A DNA stretch of 64,000 nt from the NCBI GenBank assembly GCA_945787015.1, contig CALZGM010000002.1, forward strand, positions 62,001-126,000, read 5' to 3'. The position numbers and the translations under genes are program-made. This DNA is from an uncultured Roseburia sp. GTDB taxonomy: Bacteria; Bacillota; Clostridia; Lachnospirales; Lachnospiraceae. Position 1 is the stretch's first letter. The number at the start of each line of letters is the position of its first letter. Under the pieces are notes generated by a model that saw only the letters and a list, made by a program, of their open reading frames with translations, searched no databases and was not told where the DNA came from. Positions 35,915 through 45,219 of this stretch are shown one piece after another.

Positions 35915-36988
35915 TTAGTTTTTCTTTGCAACTGTTTCAATCAAATTGCAAATAGTCCGGATGGAATCCTGACTTTGGCTGTGTTCCATGGCGGAAATAT
36001 AAGTATTTTTTTTCGCGTCAACTTCTGCGATAGCAGTCTGTAATGTTTCCATAGAAAGCTTTTCCTCTTCCAATACATAACTGTAACCGGAGTTTTGAAA
36101 GGAATTCGCATTTAAAATCTGGTCTCCGCGGCTGGCTGCAGCAGAAAGAGGAATCAGAATATTCGGTTTTCGCAATGCAAGTAATTCAAAAATTGCATTT
36201 GCGCCTGCACGAGAAATAACAATGTCTGAAAGTGCGAATAAATCAGCTAATTCTTTCCCGGCATATTCTAATTGCACATATCCTGCCGTACCATCATAAG
36301 AAGTGTCCAGATTATTTTTTCCACAGAGGTGTATAACAAGATAGTTTTTTAACAAAGACGGAAGCGATGCCCGGACAATCGTGTTGATTACTTTAGAACC
36401 GGTACTTCCTCCTATAATTAATAAAACAGGCTTGCTTTTAGCCGGAAGTTTACAAAAGCTAAGAGCAGCATCTGCATTGCCGGATAATAATTCCTGCCTG
36501 ATTGGGGAGCCCGTAAAAACAGCTTTTTCTTTTGGCAAATATTTTAAAGTCTCAGGGAAATTACAGCATACTTTGGTGGCACCCGGAATGGCAATCTTAT
36601 TTGCAAGCCCCGGGGTAATATCAGACTCGTGAATAATGGCAGGAATATGGCAGATTTTTGCTGCCAATACAACCGGAACGGATACAAAACCGCCTTTTGA
36701 AAATACAATATCCGGTTTTATTTTTCTTAACAGCGAAACTGCCTGCCCCAAGCCTTTTACCACTTTAAACGGATCTGTGAAATTCTTTGGATCAAAGTAG
36801 CGTCTAAGCTTTCCTGATGCAATGCCATAGTAGGGAATGTTCTGCTCTTCGATTAGTCGTTTTTCTATTCCTTCATAGGAGCCAATGTAAGATATCTCAT
36901 AGCCTGCCTCACGCAATGATGGGAGTAGGGCAATGTTTGGTGTGACGTGGCCTGCGGTGCCGCCACCGGTCATGACAATTTTTTTCAT
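35915..36988 (-). CDS. murG: UDP-GlcNAc--lipid I N-acetylglucosaminyltransferase
   Basis: Makes lipid II from lipid I on the inner face of the membrane. A 357-residue GT-B enzyme with the glycine loop MTGGGTAGHVTPN at the N-terminus and the second loop LIIGGSTGSKVIN. The donor-binding region is SRAGANAIFELLALRKPNILI. The protein is normal in length. It stands alone, away from any dcw cluster, with its own sigma-A promoter, which is common for clostridial murG copies. Confidence 0.93.
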   Translation of the reverse strand: MKKIVMTGGGTAGHVTPNIALLPSLREAGYEISYIGSYEGIEKRLIEEQNIPYYGIASGKLRRYFDPKNFTDPFKVVKGLGQAVSLLRKIKPDIVFSKGGFVSVPVVLAAKICHIPAIIHESDITPGLANKIAIPGATKVCCNFPETLKYLPKEKAVFTGSPIRQELLSGNADAALSFCKLPAKSKPVLLIIGGSTGSKVINTIVRASLPSLLKNYLVIHLCGKNNLDTSYDGTAGYVQLEYAGKELADLFALSDIVISRAGANAIFELLALRKPNILIPLSAAASRGDQILNANSFQNSGYSYVLEEEKLSMETLQTAIAEVDAKKNTYISAMEHSQSQDSIRTICNLIETVAKKN

Positions 36989-37040
36989 AGCTCATCCTGC
37001 CTTCCTTATAAGAAGATAAAACATCAATAATACTTTCCTA

Positions 37041-37069
37041 TTTATAATACCCTTATGCGCAAAAGTCAA
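37041..37069 (-). promoter_or_regulatory. Sigma-A promoter of murG
   Basis: On the minus strand TTGACT (37069-37064), 17 bases, TATAAA (37046-37041), about 53 bases before the start codon. Confidence 0.7.
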
Positions 37070-37201
37070 GAAAAGACTAGAAAGTCTTTGCAGACATTGT
37101 CGAAACTTGCGATGAAAAGTGTGGCTTGGTTACTTTAAATGGAACTGCTAAATTCGTATAATGAAAGATAGTTTTAAACACAAGGAAGGAGACAGAGCTT
37201 T

Positions 37202-37471
37202 ATGGAAATGTTAATAGGGGTATTACTACTTTTTCAAATGCTTCTGCTGATAAAGCTTTTTCAGATGGGGAGGCAGATTTTACAGCAGATGGAGGAACAG
37301 AAGGAAAAGTTAACAAGAATAACAGAACAGAATACAGTGCAAAAAACGGTAGAAAAAGCACCGGCTTCTTTTGCTGTATCCGGACAGGCTTTTGAAGAAG
37401 AAAAACGGGCGAAAGCCAGTGAACAGGAGAAACTGATTGATGAAGTACTTTCTGAAATTTTCCCTGCATAA
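37202..37471 (+). CDS. Small membrane-anchored coiled-coil protein (unknown)
   Basis: An 89-residue protein: one N-terminal transmembrane helix (MLIGVLLLFQMLLLIKLF), then a Gln/Glu/Lys-rich helix (residues 25-50), a short linker and an acidic end (LIDEVLSEIFPA). No family recognised. The ribosome site AAGGAAGGAG precedes the ATG. A TATAAT box lies at about 37157. It is followed by the promoter region of the SleB-type gene. The layout (helix plus coiled coil) suits a small membrane adaptor. Confidence 0.55.
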   Translation: MEMLIGVLLLFQMLLLIKLFQMGRQILQQMEEQKEKLTRITEQNTVQKTVEKAPASFAVSGQAFEEEKRAKASEQEKLIDEVLSEIFPA

Positions 37472-37501
37472 TACCAAAAGAAGGTAGAATTTCCAAAAAA
37501 C

Positions 37502-37530
37502 TTGACTTTCTGAAAGTGCTTTGCTATAAT
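37502..37530 (+). promoter_or_regulatory. Sigma-A promoter upstream of the SleB-type gene
   Basis: TTGACT (37502-37507), 17-base spacer, TATAAT (37525-37530). A second -10-like TATACT lies at 37591-37596 closer to the gene, with a weak -35. Confidence 0.7.
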
Positions 37531-37536
37531 CGCACA

Positions 37537-37562
37537 TGTAACAAATCCGTAACAATTGTAAC
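37537..37562 (+). promoter_or_regulatory. WalR-like binding boxes
   Basis: TGTAAC (37537-37542), five bases, CGTAAC (37548-37553), three bases, TGTAAC (37557-37562). The first two halves fit the WalR pattern TGTWAH-N5-TGTWAH with one mismatch. They lie downstream of the sigma-A promoter at 37502 and just upstream of where a -35 for the TATACT at 37591 would sit. WalRK controls cell-wall hydrolases in related bacteria, and the gene behind is one. Confidence 0.45.
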
Positions 37563-37626
37563 AAAAATGAATAAAATAGAACAAGTGTATTATACTATTA
37601 GAGTAATCATACACATGGAGGTTTTT

Positions 37627-38838
37627 ATGAATTTAAAAAACAAAGCGATGCAGGGTATGGTGCTTGCCAGTTGTATGGTAGTGCTTGGCATCATCGCAGA
37701 ATCTGCAAATACTACGGTTGCTGCAGGTGGCGCAGCAGTAGAGCAGCGGGAAGTGACAACGGAGACGGACTACGCTACAGGAGGAACAGCAGGAGTTGTT
37801 CGGTCTTTAAATGAATTAGAAGCACAGGCATTGGAAGGTTTACAGCTGGCGAGTATTGCACAGTTACAGGTAGCAGTTGTAACCGCTTCGGAGGATGAAA
37901 TCGAAGCGATTGCAGATATTCCTGAGTTAACCGCTGAGGAGCTGGAATGGCAGAATCTTTTGATGGCTGACATAAAAGAACAAATGAATGTCAGAGCAGA
38001 GGCATCTTCGGAGGCAGAGATTGTCGGCCGCCTTCGTAAAGGAGATGTGGCAGAAGTGATTGAAAAAGGAGAGGAATGGACACATATCCGCTCCGGAAAT
38101 GTTGATGGTTATGTAAAAAATGAATATTGTGTGTATGGCTTAGAGGCTTTGGCATACGCAAAAGCAAATGTTGATACCCGTGCTACGATTACGGGAAATG
38201 GTGTCCGTGTTAGAAGCGAGGCATCTGCCGATGGTTCCATTGTTGCAGCTGTATCAAAAGGAGCTGTTTTGATTGCTGAAACACAAGCAGATACACAAGA
38301 GGGCTGGGTAGCCGTAAAATACACAGGTAAAACAAGATATGTCAGCGCAGACTTTGTGGAATTAAAGCTTGCGACAGGTAGTGCGATTACCATTGCAGAG
38401 GAACAGGAAATTGCCCGTAAGAAGGCGGAAGAAGAAGCAAAGCGGAAGGCTGCACAGGTTACAGAAGTAACAGTTGTACAAAAAGAAGCATTTGATGCAA
38501 CAACGGATGAGGTGCTTTTCCTGGCAGCATTAATTCAGTGTGAAGCCGGCAGTGAATGTTATGAAGGTAAAGTGGCTGTAGGCGCGGTAGTAATGAACCG
38601 TGTAAGAAGCAGCCGATATCCGAATTCCATTACCGGAGTCATTACTTCCCCGGGACAGTTTACACCATATGGAAGCGGAAAAGTGGATAGTGTTATGGCA
38701 AACGGTCCAAAAGACTCCTGCATTCAGGCAGCACAGGAAGCCATTAATGGTTTGGATAATACAGGCGGAGCAGTAAGCTTTAGAACGAAAAGAACGGGAC
38801 ATGCCGGATTAGTAATCGGTAACCATGTATTCTTTTAA
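37627..38838 (+). CDS. Secreted cell-wall hydrolase, SleB/CwlJ (Hydrolase_2) type with two SH3 domains
   Basis: A 403-residue exported protein. A signal peptide (KNKAMQGMVLASCMVVLGIIA) leads to two bacterial SH3 domains (MNVRAEASSEAEIVGRLRKG; GVRVRSEASADGSIVAAVSK) that bind the wall. A short Lys/Glu/Ala helix follows. The C-terminal Hydrolase_2 domain has the conserved ALIQCEAGSECYEGKVAVGA (catalytic Glu), AVVMNRV and the ending GNHVFF. This domain in SleB is a spore-cortex lytic transglycosylase; many vegetative homologues exist. The ATG at 37627 follows GGAGG. Regulation by WalR-type boxes is suggested upstream. Confidence 0.87.
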   Translation: MNLKNKAMQGMVLASCMVVLGIIAESANTTVAAGGAAVEQREVTTETDYATGGTAGVVRSLNELEAQALEGLQLASIAQLQVAVVTASEDEIEAIADIPELTAEELEWQNLLMADIKEQMNVRAEASSEAEIVGRLRKGDVAEVIEKGEEWTHIRSGNVDGYVKNEYCVYGLEALAYAKANVDTRATITGNGVRVRSEASADGSIVAAVSKGAVLIAETQADTQEGWVAVKYTGKTRYVSADFVELKLATGSAITIAEEQEIARKKAEEEAKRKAAQVTEVTVVQKEAFDATTDEVLFLAALIQCEAGSECYEGKVAVGAVVMNRVRSSRYPNSITGVITSPGQFTPYGSGKVDSVMANGPKDSCIQAAQEAINGLDNTGGAVSFRTKRTGHAGLVIGNHVFF

Positions 38839-38854
38839 AAAGGAAATAGGATAA

Positions 38855-38900
38855 TAGAAACAAAGCGTCAGTTGAAAAATCAATTGACGCTTTGTTTCTA
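38855..38900 (+). terminator. Terminator of the SleB-type gene
   Basis: A 20-base stem, TAGAAACAAAGCGTCAGTTG with its complement (one G-U pair), around a six-base A-rich loop. It lies 16 bases after the stop. Confidence 0.75.
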
Positions 38901-38993
38901 TTGTAATCTAAAATCAAATATAGTAATATTAAGTTATATTCCGAGTAAACTATTACTTAAGGAGAAAAGAGAGGAAAAACGGAGGGAGAATAT

Positions 38994-39920
38994 ATGAAGA
39001 TTTTTATTCCTATTGTTATCATTTTGGTTCTTGTTTTAATTTTGGCAGCTTCTTGTATAAAGATTGTACCACAGGCTACGGCAGTTGTTGTGGAACGTCT
39101 CGGCGGTTATTTGACCACATGGTCTGTAGGACTTCACATCAAGGTGCCGTTTATTGACCGTATGGCTAAAAAGATGACCTTAAAAGAGCAGGTTGTAGAT
39201 TTCCCGCCACAGCCGGTAATTACAAAGGATAATGTAACCATGCAGATTGATACGGTAGTATTCTTCCAGATTACAGATCCGAAGTTATTTGCTTATGGTG
39301 TGGAAAACCCAATTATGGCGATTGAAAATCTGACAGCTACCACACTTCGTAACATTATCGGTGATTTAGAGTTAGATGAGACTCTGACATCCAGAGAAAC
39401 CATCAATACAAAGATGAGAGCATCTCTTGATGTGGCAACAGATCCTTGGGGTATTAAGGTAAACCGAGTTGAGTTAAAGAATATTATTCCACCGGCAGCT
39501 ATTCAGGATGCGATGGAAAAACAGATGAAGGCAGAACGTGAACGTCGTGAAGCGATTCTTCGTGCAGAAGGCGAAAAGAAATCGACCGTCCTTGTAGCAG
39601 AAGGTAAGAAAGAATCTGCTATTTTGGATGCAGAAGCTGAGAAACAGGCAGCAATTCTTCGTGCAGAAGCCAGAAAAGAAGCAACAATTCGTGAAGCGGA
39701 AGGTCAGGCAGAAGCAATTATCAAGATTCAGCAGGCAAATGCAGACGGTCTTCGTATGATAAAAGAAGCTGCACCGGATTCAAATGTCATTCAGTTAAAG
39801 AGCTTAGAGGCATTTGCAAAAGCCGCAGACGGAAAAGCAACCAAGATTATTATCCCATCAGAGATACAGGGGTTAGCAGGATTAGCAAAAGCGGTTGTAG
39901 AAGTTGGGAAAGAACAGTAA
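38994..39920 (+). CDS. SPFH/Band 7 membrane protein (paraslipin/QmcA-like)
   Basis: A 308-residue membrane-scaffold protein. One N-terminal helix (IFIPIVIILVLVLILAASCI) precedes the SPFH domain (VPQATAVVVERLGGY, PFIDRMAKKMTLKEQVVDFP). A coiled coil built of about 11-residue units of the type AEGEKK-ESAILxAEAEK spans residues about 180-245. SPFH proteins form ring assemblies around membrane proteases or in fluid lipid regions. There is no NfeD partner next to it. It is 57 bases from argF, with AACGGAGGG before its ATG. Confidence 0.88.
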   Translation: MKIFIPIVIILVLVLILAASCIKIVPQATAVVVERLGGYLTTWSVGLHIKVPFIDRMAKKMTLKEQVVDFPPQPVITKDNVTMQIDTVVFFQITDPKLFAYGVENPIMAIENLTATTLRNIIGDLELDETLTSRETINTKMRASLDVATDPWGIKVNRVELKNIIPPAAIQDAMEKQMKAERERREAILRAEGEKKSTVLVAEGKKESAILDAEAEKQAAILRAEARKEATIREAEGQAEAIIKIQQANADGLRMIKEAAPDSNVIQLKSLEAFAKAADGKATKIIIPSEIQGLAGLAKAVVEVGKEQ

Positions 39921-39977
39921 GAACTATATGAGCTGCCACAAGCTGGCAGCTCAATTCTATACATAGAAAGGCAAGAA

Positions 39978-40970
39978 ATGCACATGAACTTAAAAGGACG
40001 TCATTTTTTAACATTGAAGGATTATACTCCAAAAGAAATAGAATACCTGATTGATTTAGCTGCAGAGCTGAAAAAGAAAAAAAAGCAGGGAATTCTGCAT
40101 GATGAATTAAAGGGAAAAAACATAGCGCTGATTTTTGAAAAGACAAGTACCCGTACACGGTGTTCTTTTGAAGTGGCAGCGCACGACCTAGGTATGCATG
40201 TCACATACCTTGACCCGTCAGCTTCCCAGTTTGGGAAAAAAGAAAGCATTGCAGACAGTGCACGGGTATTAGGCAGGATGTACGATGGAATTGAATACCG
40301 CGGTTATGGTCAGGAAATAGTAGAAGAATTGGCTAAATATGCTGGTGTTCCGGTCTGGAATGGGCTTACCAATGAGTTCCATCCGACTCAGATGATAGCA
40401 GACATGCTGACCTTAAAAGAACATTTTGGCAGATTAGAAGGACTAAAATTTGTTTATATGGGTGATGCCCGCTACAATATGGGTAACTCACTCATGATAA
40501 CCTGTGCAAAGCTGGGGATGCATTTTGTAGCCTGTACCTGTAAAAAATATTTCCCGAATGAAGCATTAGTGGCTTACTGCAGGGAGGTGGCAGCACAGAC
40601 CGGCGCAACCATTACCTTAGAAGAGGATGTAAAAACAGCAACGAAGGATGCGGATGTCATCTATACAGATGTCTGGGTATCTATGGGTGAACCGGATGAA
40701 ATCTGGGCAGAGCGATTAACGGATTTAATGCCGTACCAGGTCAATGAGAAGGCATTTGAGGAAGCGAAGCCGGATGCAATTTTCATGCACTGCTTACCGG
40801 CATTTCATGATTTAAATACGAAAATCGGAAGAGAAGTATATGAAAAGTTTGGCTACAGTGAACTGGAAGTAACAAACGAAGTGTTTGAAGGACCACGCTC
40901 CGTTGTTTTTGACGAAGCAGAAAACCGTATGCACAGTATCAAAGCAATTATGTATGCAACCTTAAAATAA
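39978..40970 (+). CDS. argF: Ornithine carbamoyltransferase
   Basis: Makes citrulline from ornithine and carbamoyl phosphate in arginine biosynthesis or, in reverse, in the deiminase pathway. Carbamoyl-phosphate site [13 protein letters not shown], ornithine-side motif [11 protein letters not shown] and the C-terminal HCLPAFHD are all present. The 330-residue length is normal. No other arg or arc gene is close, so anabolic or catabolic use cannot be decided. A second ATG at 39984 could be the start. birA follows 17 bases later. Confidence 0.94.
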   Translation: MHMNLKGRHFLTLKDYTPKEIEYLIDLAAELKKKKKQGILHDELKGKNIALIFEKTSTRTRCSFEVAAHDLGMHVTYLDPSASQFGKKESIADSARVLGRMYDGIEYRGYGQEIVEELAKYAGVPVWNGLTNEFHPTQMIADMLTLKEHFGRLEGLKFVYMGDARYNMGNSLMITCAKLGMHFVACTCKKYFPNEALVAYCREVAAQTGATITLEEDVKTATKDADVIYTDVWVSMGEPDEIWAERLTDLMPYQVNEKAFEEAKPDAIFMHCLPAFHDLNTKIGREVYEKFGYSELEVTNEVFEGPRSVVFDEAENRMHSIKAIMYATLK

Positions 40971-40987
40971 GAGGGTGGAGGAAGCAC

Positions 40988-41965
40988 GTGAGAACAGAAC
41001 TGCTAACCATGCTAAGAGAAACAAATGATTATGTATCCGGACAGAAAATTTGTGAAACCTTCGGCGTTTCGAGAACTGCTGTCTGGAAAGCGGTCAATCA
41101 GCTGAGAAAGAGCGGCTATGAGATTGAAGCGGTTTCCAATAAGGGATACCGCCTGCTTTCTATTCCGGATATTTTAAATCAAAATGAACTGTTAAGCCGC
41201 AGAAAAACCAAATGGATTGGCATAGATACCTTATGTTATGAGACGATTGACTCTACTAATGCGCAAGCGAAGCGTCTGGCAGAGGCAGGCTATGGAAATG
41301 GTACTCTGATTGTTGCTGACCATCAGGAGGCGGGCAGAGGCAGGCGCGGCAGAAGCTGGGAGACACCGGCGGGAACGAATATAGCCATGTCATTATTGCT
41401 AAAACCGGAAATTAATCCGAATAATGCCTCTATGATTACTTTGGTGGCAGCTCTTGCGGTATCAAAAGCAATTACGCAGATTACCGGTGAACCGGCGCCG
41501 ATTAAATGGCCAAATGATATCGTCATGAACGGGAAAAAGGTTTGCGGAATTTTGACAGAGATGAGTGCGCAGTTCGATTATGTAAACCATATTGTCGTGG
41601 GAATCGGTATTAATGTAAATATCGAAAGTTTTCCGGAAGAGATAGCTGAGATTGCGACATCCCTTCGGAAAGAAACGGGGAAGCTGATAAGCCGCGCGGA
41701 GTTGATTGAGGCTGTCTGGGAGCAGTTCGAAGCAGCATACGAAGTTTATCTGCAGACACAGGATTTGCGGAATCTGGTGAAAGAGTATGATGCAAGACTT
41801 GTGAATATGCACCGAAATGTAAAGGTATTAGATCCAAAAGAGCCGTTCGAAGGAAAGGCCATGGGAATAACACCCCGCGGGGAACTGATGGTGGATACCT
41901 GGGAGAGCCGTAAACTGGTGTCTTCCGGAGAAGTGTCTGTCCGTGGTATTTACGGATATGTTTAA
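40988..41965 (+). CDS. birA: Biotin-[acetyl-CoA-carboxylase] ligase / biotin operon repressor
   Basis: Attaches biotin to carboxylases and, through its N-terminal winged helix, represses biotin genes. Residues 1-60 form the helix-turn-helix (ICETFGVSRTAVWKAVNQLR). The ligase domain has the biotinyl-AMP loop GRGRRGRSWETP, then KWPNDIVMNGKKVCGIL. A C-terminal SH3-like domain follows. The start is GTG at 40988 behind GGGTGGAGG. Length 325 is usual for a bifunctional BirA. It begins a run of closely spaced genes to lysS. Confidence 0.93.
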   Translation: MRTELLTMLRETNDYVSGQKICETFGVSRTAVWKAVNQLRKSGYEIEAVSNKGYRLLSIPDILNQNELLSRRKTKWIGIDTLCYETIDSTNAQAKRLAEAGYGNGTLIVADHQEAGRGRRGRSWETPAGTNIAMSLLLKPEINPNNASMITLVAALAVSKAITQITGEPAPIKWPNDIVMNGKKVCGILTEMSAQFDYVNHIVVGIGINVNIESFPEEIAEIATSLRKETGKLISRAELIEAVWEQFEAAYEVYLQTQDLRNLVKEYDARLVNMHRNVKVLDPKEPFEGKAMGITPRGELMVDTWESRKLVSSGEVSVRGIYGYV

Positions 41966-41991
41966 TTCATATAGAAAAGGAATAAAATAAA

Positions 41992-42324
41992 GTGAGAGAA
42001 ATTGTACTTTGCGGCGCCAGTGCTTATAGCAAAAAATTTTATATCGACCAGAATTTTAAAAACCTTCCGGACTCCATTAAGGATGAATTGAAAATTATGT
42101 GCGTTCTTTTTACCGAGGATATCGGAGGAGTATTGGAATTGGTTTTTGATGAGGAGGGAAAGCTGGAATTTCGTGCATCCTGTGATGAAGGGGATCTTTT
42201 ATACGATGATATCGGATGTGGGTTAAAAATTCGTGAACTTCAGAGGACCAAAGAGGATTTACTCTCTGCATTAGAACTCTATTATAAAGTAATGACAGGT
42301 CAGCTCGATGATGACGAGGAATAG
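41992..42324 (+). CDS. DUF6145 family protein
   Basis: A 110-residue acidic protein of unknown function, as I recall typical of Lachnospiraceae between birA and coaX. It begins with GTG (41992). Recognisable parts are [20 protein letters not shown] and [18 protein letters not shown]. There are no membrane segments or metal motifs. It sits 26 bases after birA and 11 bases before coaX, so it is in the operon; linkage to biotin and CoA genes is only positional. Confidence 0.7.
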   Translation: MREIVLCGASAYSKKFYIDQNFKNLPDSIKDELKIMCVLFTEDIGGVLELVFDEEGKLEFRASCDEGDLLYDDIGCGLKIRELQRTKEDLLSALELYYKVMTGQLDDDEE

Positions 42325-42335
42325 AAGGAGAAGCT

Positions 42336-43124
42336 ATGTTAGTTGCCATTGATATCGGAAATACGAATATTACGGTAGGGGTTTTCAAAGAGGATGAAAT
42401 AAAAGCAATCTTTCGTTTGACAACGAAGATGCCGCGTACCTCAGATGAGTACGGTATGCTGCTTTTGAACTTGTTAGAGCAGAATGAGATTGACCATAAG
42501 GATATAGAGGATGTTATTGTAGCTTCGGTTGTGCCAAATATTATGCACTCCTTTGAAAGGGCAATTGTAAAATACTTTCATATCATACCAATTATGATTG
42601 AACCGGGCATAAAAACCGGCATCCGTATTGCAATTGATAACCCAAAACAAGTAGGGGCAGACCGTATTGTTGATGCGGCAGCAGCCTATGGTTTGTATGG
42701 AGGCCCCGTATTAGTGTTGGATTTTGGCACGGCAACGACCTATGACCTTGTAGATGCAAACGGAACATTTTTAACCGGTATTACAGCACCGGGCATTCAG
42801 AGCGCTGCAAGAGCTCTTTCTGATGACGCCGCAAAGCTTCCGGAAATTGAAATTAAAAAGCCGGACAGTATTTTGGCAAAGGATACAATTAGCAGTATGC
42901 AGGCAGGCTTGATTTACGGGCAGATTGGGCAGACAGAATATATCATCAGGCAGGTGAAAAAAGAAGCCGGCCTGGGAGAAATAAAAGTAGTAGCAACCGG
43001 CGGACTGGGACGCATTATTGCAAATGAGACCGAATTAATTGACATCTACGACCCGACACTGACATTAAAAGGAATGCTTTTCATTTATAAGAAGCAAAAC
43101 CGAAAATCCGGAAAGATAAAATAG
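42336..43124 (+). CDS. coaX: Type III pantothenate kinase
   Basis: First step of coenzyme A synthesis. A 262-residue ASKHA-fold kinase: phosphate loop [12 protein letters not shown] at the N-terminus, pantothenate-site region [17 protein letters not shown], and [11 protein letters not shown]. These are the three motifs that define CoaX. The ribosome site GAAGGAG precedes the ATG. The stop is two bases before dusB. Confidence 0.94.
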   Translation: MLVAIDIGNTNITVGVFKEDEIKAIFRLTTKMPRTSDEYGMLLLNLLEQNEIDHKDIEDVIVASVVPNIMHSFERAIVKYFHIIPIMIEPGIKTGIRIAIDNPKQVGADRIVDAAAAYGLYGGPVLVLDFGTATTYDLVDANGTFLTGITAPGIQSAARALSDDAAKLPEIEIKKPDSILAKDTISSMQAGLIYGQIGQTEYIIRQVKKEAGLGEIKVVATGGLGRIIANETELIDIYDPTLTLKGMLFIYKKQNRKSGKIK

Positions 43125-43125
43125 A

Positions 43126-44100
43126 ATGAAAACATTAAAAATCGGAAATGTTACATTAGAAAATAATTTAATACTAGCACCAATGGCAGGGGTAACAGAC
43201 CTGCCATTTCGCTTACTTTGCAAGGAACAGGGCGCAGGTCTTTTGTGCATGGAAATGGTGAGCGCGAAGGCTATTTTATATAAGAACAGAAATACAGAAG
43301 AACTGCTTCGCATTGACCCAAAGGAACATCCGGTGTCTTTGCAGCTGTTTGGTTCTGACCCGAAGATTATGGGAGAGATTGCAAAACAGATAGAGGAGCG
43401 CCCCTTTGACATTTTGGATATCAACATGGGTTGTCCCGTTCCAAAAGTAGTGAACAATGGCGATGGCTCTGCATTGATGAAGGACCCGGTTTTAGCCGGA
43501 AAAATTATTGAAGCTACAGCGAAAGCCATTCAAAAGCCGGTTACGGTAAAAATCCGAAAAGGCTTCGATGAGGAACATGTAAATGCAGTTGAAATGGCAC
43601 ATGTTGCACAGGAAAGTGGTGCGGCAGCAGTTGCAGTACACGGAAGGACCAGGGAACAGTATTATTCAGGAAAAGCAGACTGGGATATTATCCGGCAGGT
43701 GAAAGAAGCGGTTTCCATTCCGGTCATTGGGAATGGTGATATTTTAACGGCAATGGATGTGATTCGAATGGAAGAACAGACGGGCTGCGATGGCTTTATG
43801 ATTGCCAGAGGAGCAGAGGGAAATCCATGGATTTTCAGTCAGATTCATCATTATTTTGAAACCGGCAAAGAACCGGAAAAGCCAAGCTTTTATGAGGTAA
43901 AAGAAATGATTCTGCGCCATGCCAGAATGCAGATTGCATGTAAAGGAGAATATACCGGTATCCGTGAGATGCGAAAGCATGCAGCATGGTATACCGCAGG
44001 ATATAAAAATTCTTCAAAACTCCGCGCAAAGGTCTGTGAAGTGGAAACCTATGAGCAGCTGGAAGAATTATTTGATGAGGCTTTGGCATATAATAGTTAA
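43126..44100 (+). CDS. dusB: tRNA-dihydrouridine synthase
   Basis: An FMN enzyme that reduces uridines in the D-loop of tRNA. The N-terminal barrel starts LAPMAGVTDLPFRLLCKEQG. The catalytic Cys lies in DINMGCPVPKVVNNGDGSAL. The phosphate-binding region is DGFMIARGAEGNPWIF and a helical RNA-binding domain follows. The 324-residue length fits DusB. It begins right after coaX, with its ribosome site inside coaX. Confidence 0.92.
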   Translation: MKTLKIGNVTLENNLILAPMAGVTDLPFRLLCKEQGAGLLCMEMVSAKAILYKNRNTEELLRIDPKEHPVSLQLFGSDPKIMGEIAKQIEERPFDILDINMGCPVPKVVNNGDGSALMKDPVLAGKIIEATAKAIQKPVTVKIRKGFDEEHVNAVEMAHVAQESGAAAVAVHGRTREQYYSGKADWDIIRQVKEAVSIPVIGNGDILTAMDVIRMEEQTGCDGFMIARGAEGNPWIFSQIHHYFETGKEPEKPSFYEVKEMILRHARMQIACKGEYTGIREMRKHAAWYTAGYKNSSKLRAKVCEVETYEQLEELFDEALAYNS

Positions 44101-44120
44101 AAATATTGCCGGGAGAGAAA

Positions 44121-44666
44121 ATGCCTTATGTGAATCCTTTTCTGGTGGATTTCTCGCCCATCTTTCATGCGGTACTGAAGGAAAAGAACATGAACCTCGG
44201 AAAAATGGAATTAATCATTATTGATGAGGAACCGGACGGGCACCATGTATTTGAACCTGCAGACGTAAAAGATGTGTTGGAGCAATTGCGGGATGATATC
44301 AATGCATTGACCATTTATACGGACCGTGAGAGATACTTTGAAGAGTTTGTGGAAGCGGCTTATGAAGAGAATGGACTGTTGGCGATGGTTTTTCCGAAAG
44401 AAGAGCTTTGCAGGCGGGAAATCATGTGTACGAAGAGTACTTCGGCACTTATTTTGGACTTCGAATGGGAAGGAACTTACCTCCATATGTGGAATAATCG
44501 AAAGTATGGTTACATTCCAATCCACAAAAAGCCTTGGAAAATAGGGAAAAACCTTGACATACTGGTACCCTTCGGGTATAATACTGTGATTGTCAAGAGA
44601 ACGCAAATGAAGAAGAAAGTATTCGTGAGAGACAGGTTTGAAGAGGGTTTTTATAGGGACGAATAA
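44121..44666 (+). CDS. Hypothetical protein (181 aa)
   Basis: No named family recognised. A soluble, acidic protein with a hydrophobic N-terminal half (NPFLVDFSPIFHAVLKEKNM), a middle of helices (DVLEQLRDDINALTIYTDRE) and a basic C-terminal third (KTQMKKKVFVRDRFEEG style). I start at the ATG 44121, five bases after GGAG; the in-frame TTG at 44106 is less well placed. It lies between dusB and greA in the same direction with 20-25 base gaps, so it belongs to the operon. Its job is unknown. Confidence 0.6.
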   Translation: MPYVNPFLVDFSPIFHAVLKEKNMNLGKMELIIIDEEPDGHHVFEPADVKDVLEQLRDDINALTIYTDRERYFEEFVEAAYEENGLLAMVFPKEELCRREIMCTKSTSALILDFEWEGTYLHMWNNRKYGYIPIHKKPWKIGKNLDILVPFGYNTVIVKRTQMKKKVFVRDRFEEGFYRDE

Positions 44667-44690
44667 TTTTTTTGGAAGAAGGGAAATGAA

Positions 44691-45170
44691 ATGAACAAGA
44701 AAAACATTTTAACTTATGAAGGACTGAAAAAGTTAGAGGACGAATTACAGGATTTGAAAGTCGTTAAGAGAAAAGAGGTTGCTGATAAGATAAAGGAAGC
44801 AAGAGAACAGGGCGACCTTTCTGAAAATGCAGAGTACGACGCAGCAAAGGATGAACAGCGCGATATTGAGGCACGTATCGAAGAACTGGAAAAGATTTTA
44901 AAGAATGCGGAAGTAGTAGTGGAAGAAGAGGTTGATTTAGAAAAAATCAGCATCGGCTGTCAGGTCCGCATCTTAGATTTAGAATTTGACGAAGAATTAG
45001 AATACAAAATCGTTGGTAGCACCGAAGCAAACAGCTTAAAGGGTAAAATTTCTAACGAATCACCGGTTGGTAAAGCATTGCTTGGCAAAAAAGTGGGCGA
45101 TACTGTAACAGTTGAGACACAGGCCGGCGATATTTCTTACAAGATTCTTGAGATTTACAGAGCAAACTGA
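44691..45170 (+). CDS. greA: Transcription elongation factor GreA
   Basis: Rescues backtracked RNA polymerase by stimulating transcript cleavage. The 159-residue protein has the coiled-coil tip motif with acidic residues ([16 protein letters not shown]) and the C-terminal FKBP-like domain ([16 protein letters not shown]). Length and order are those of GreA. The ribosome site is GAAGGGAA. lysS follows in the same direction. Confidence 0.96.
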   Translation: MNKKNILTYEGLKKLEDELQDLKVVKRKEVADKIKEAREQGDLSENAEYDAAKDEQRDIEARIEELEKILKNAEVVVEEEVDLEKISIGCQVRILDLEFDEELEYKIVGSTEANSLKGKISNESPVGKALLGKKVGDTVTVETQAGDISYKILEIYRAN

Positions 45171-45219
45171 TTACATTGATAAAATGCGCCGATTAGGCGG
45201 CAGAATGAAGGAGGAAAAC

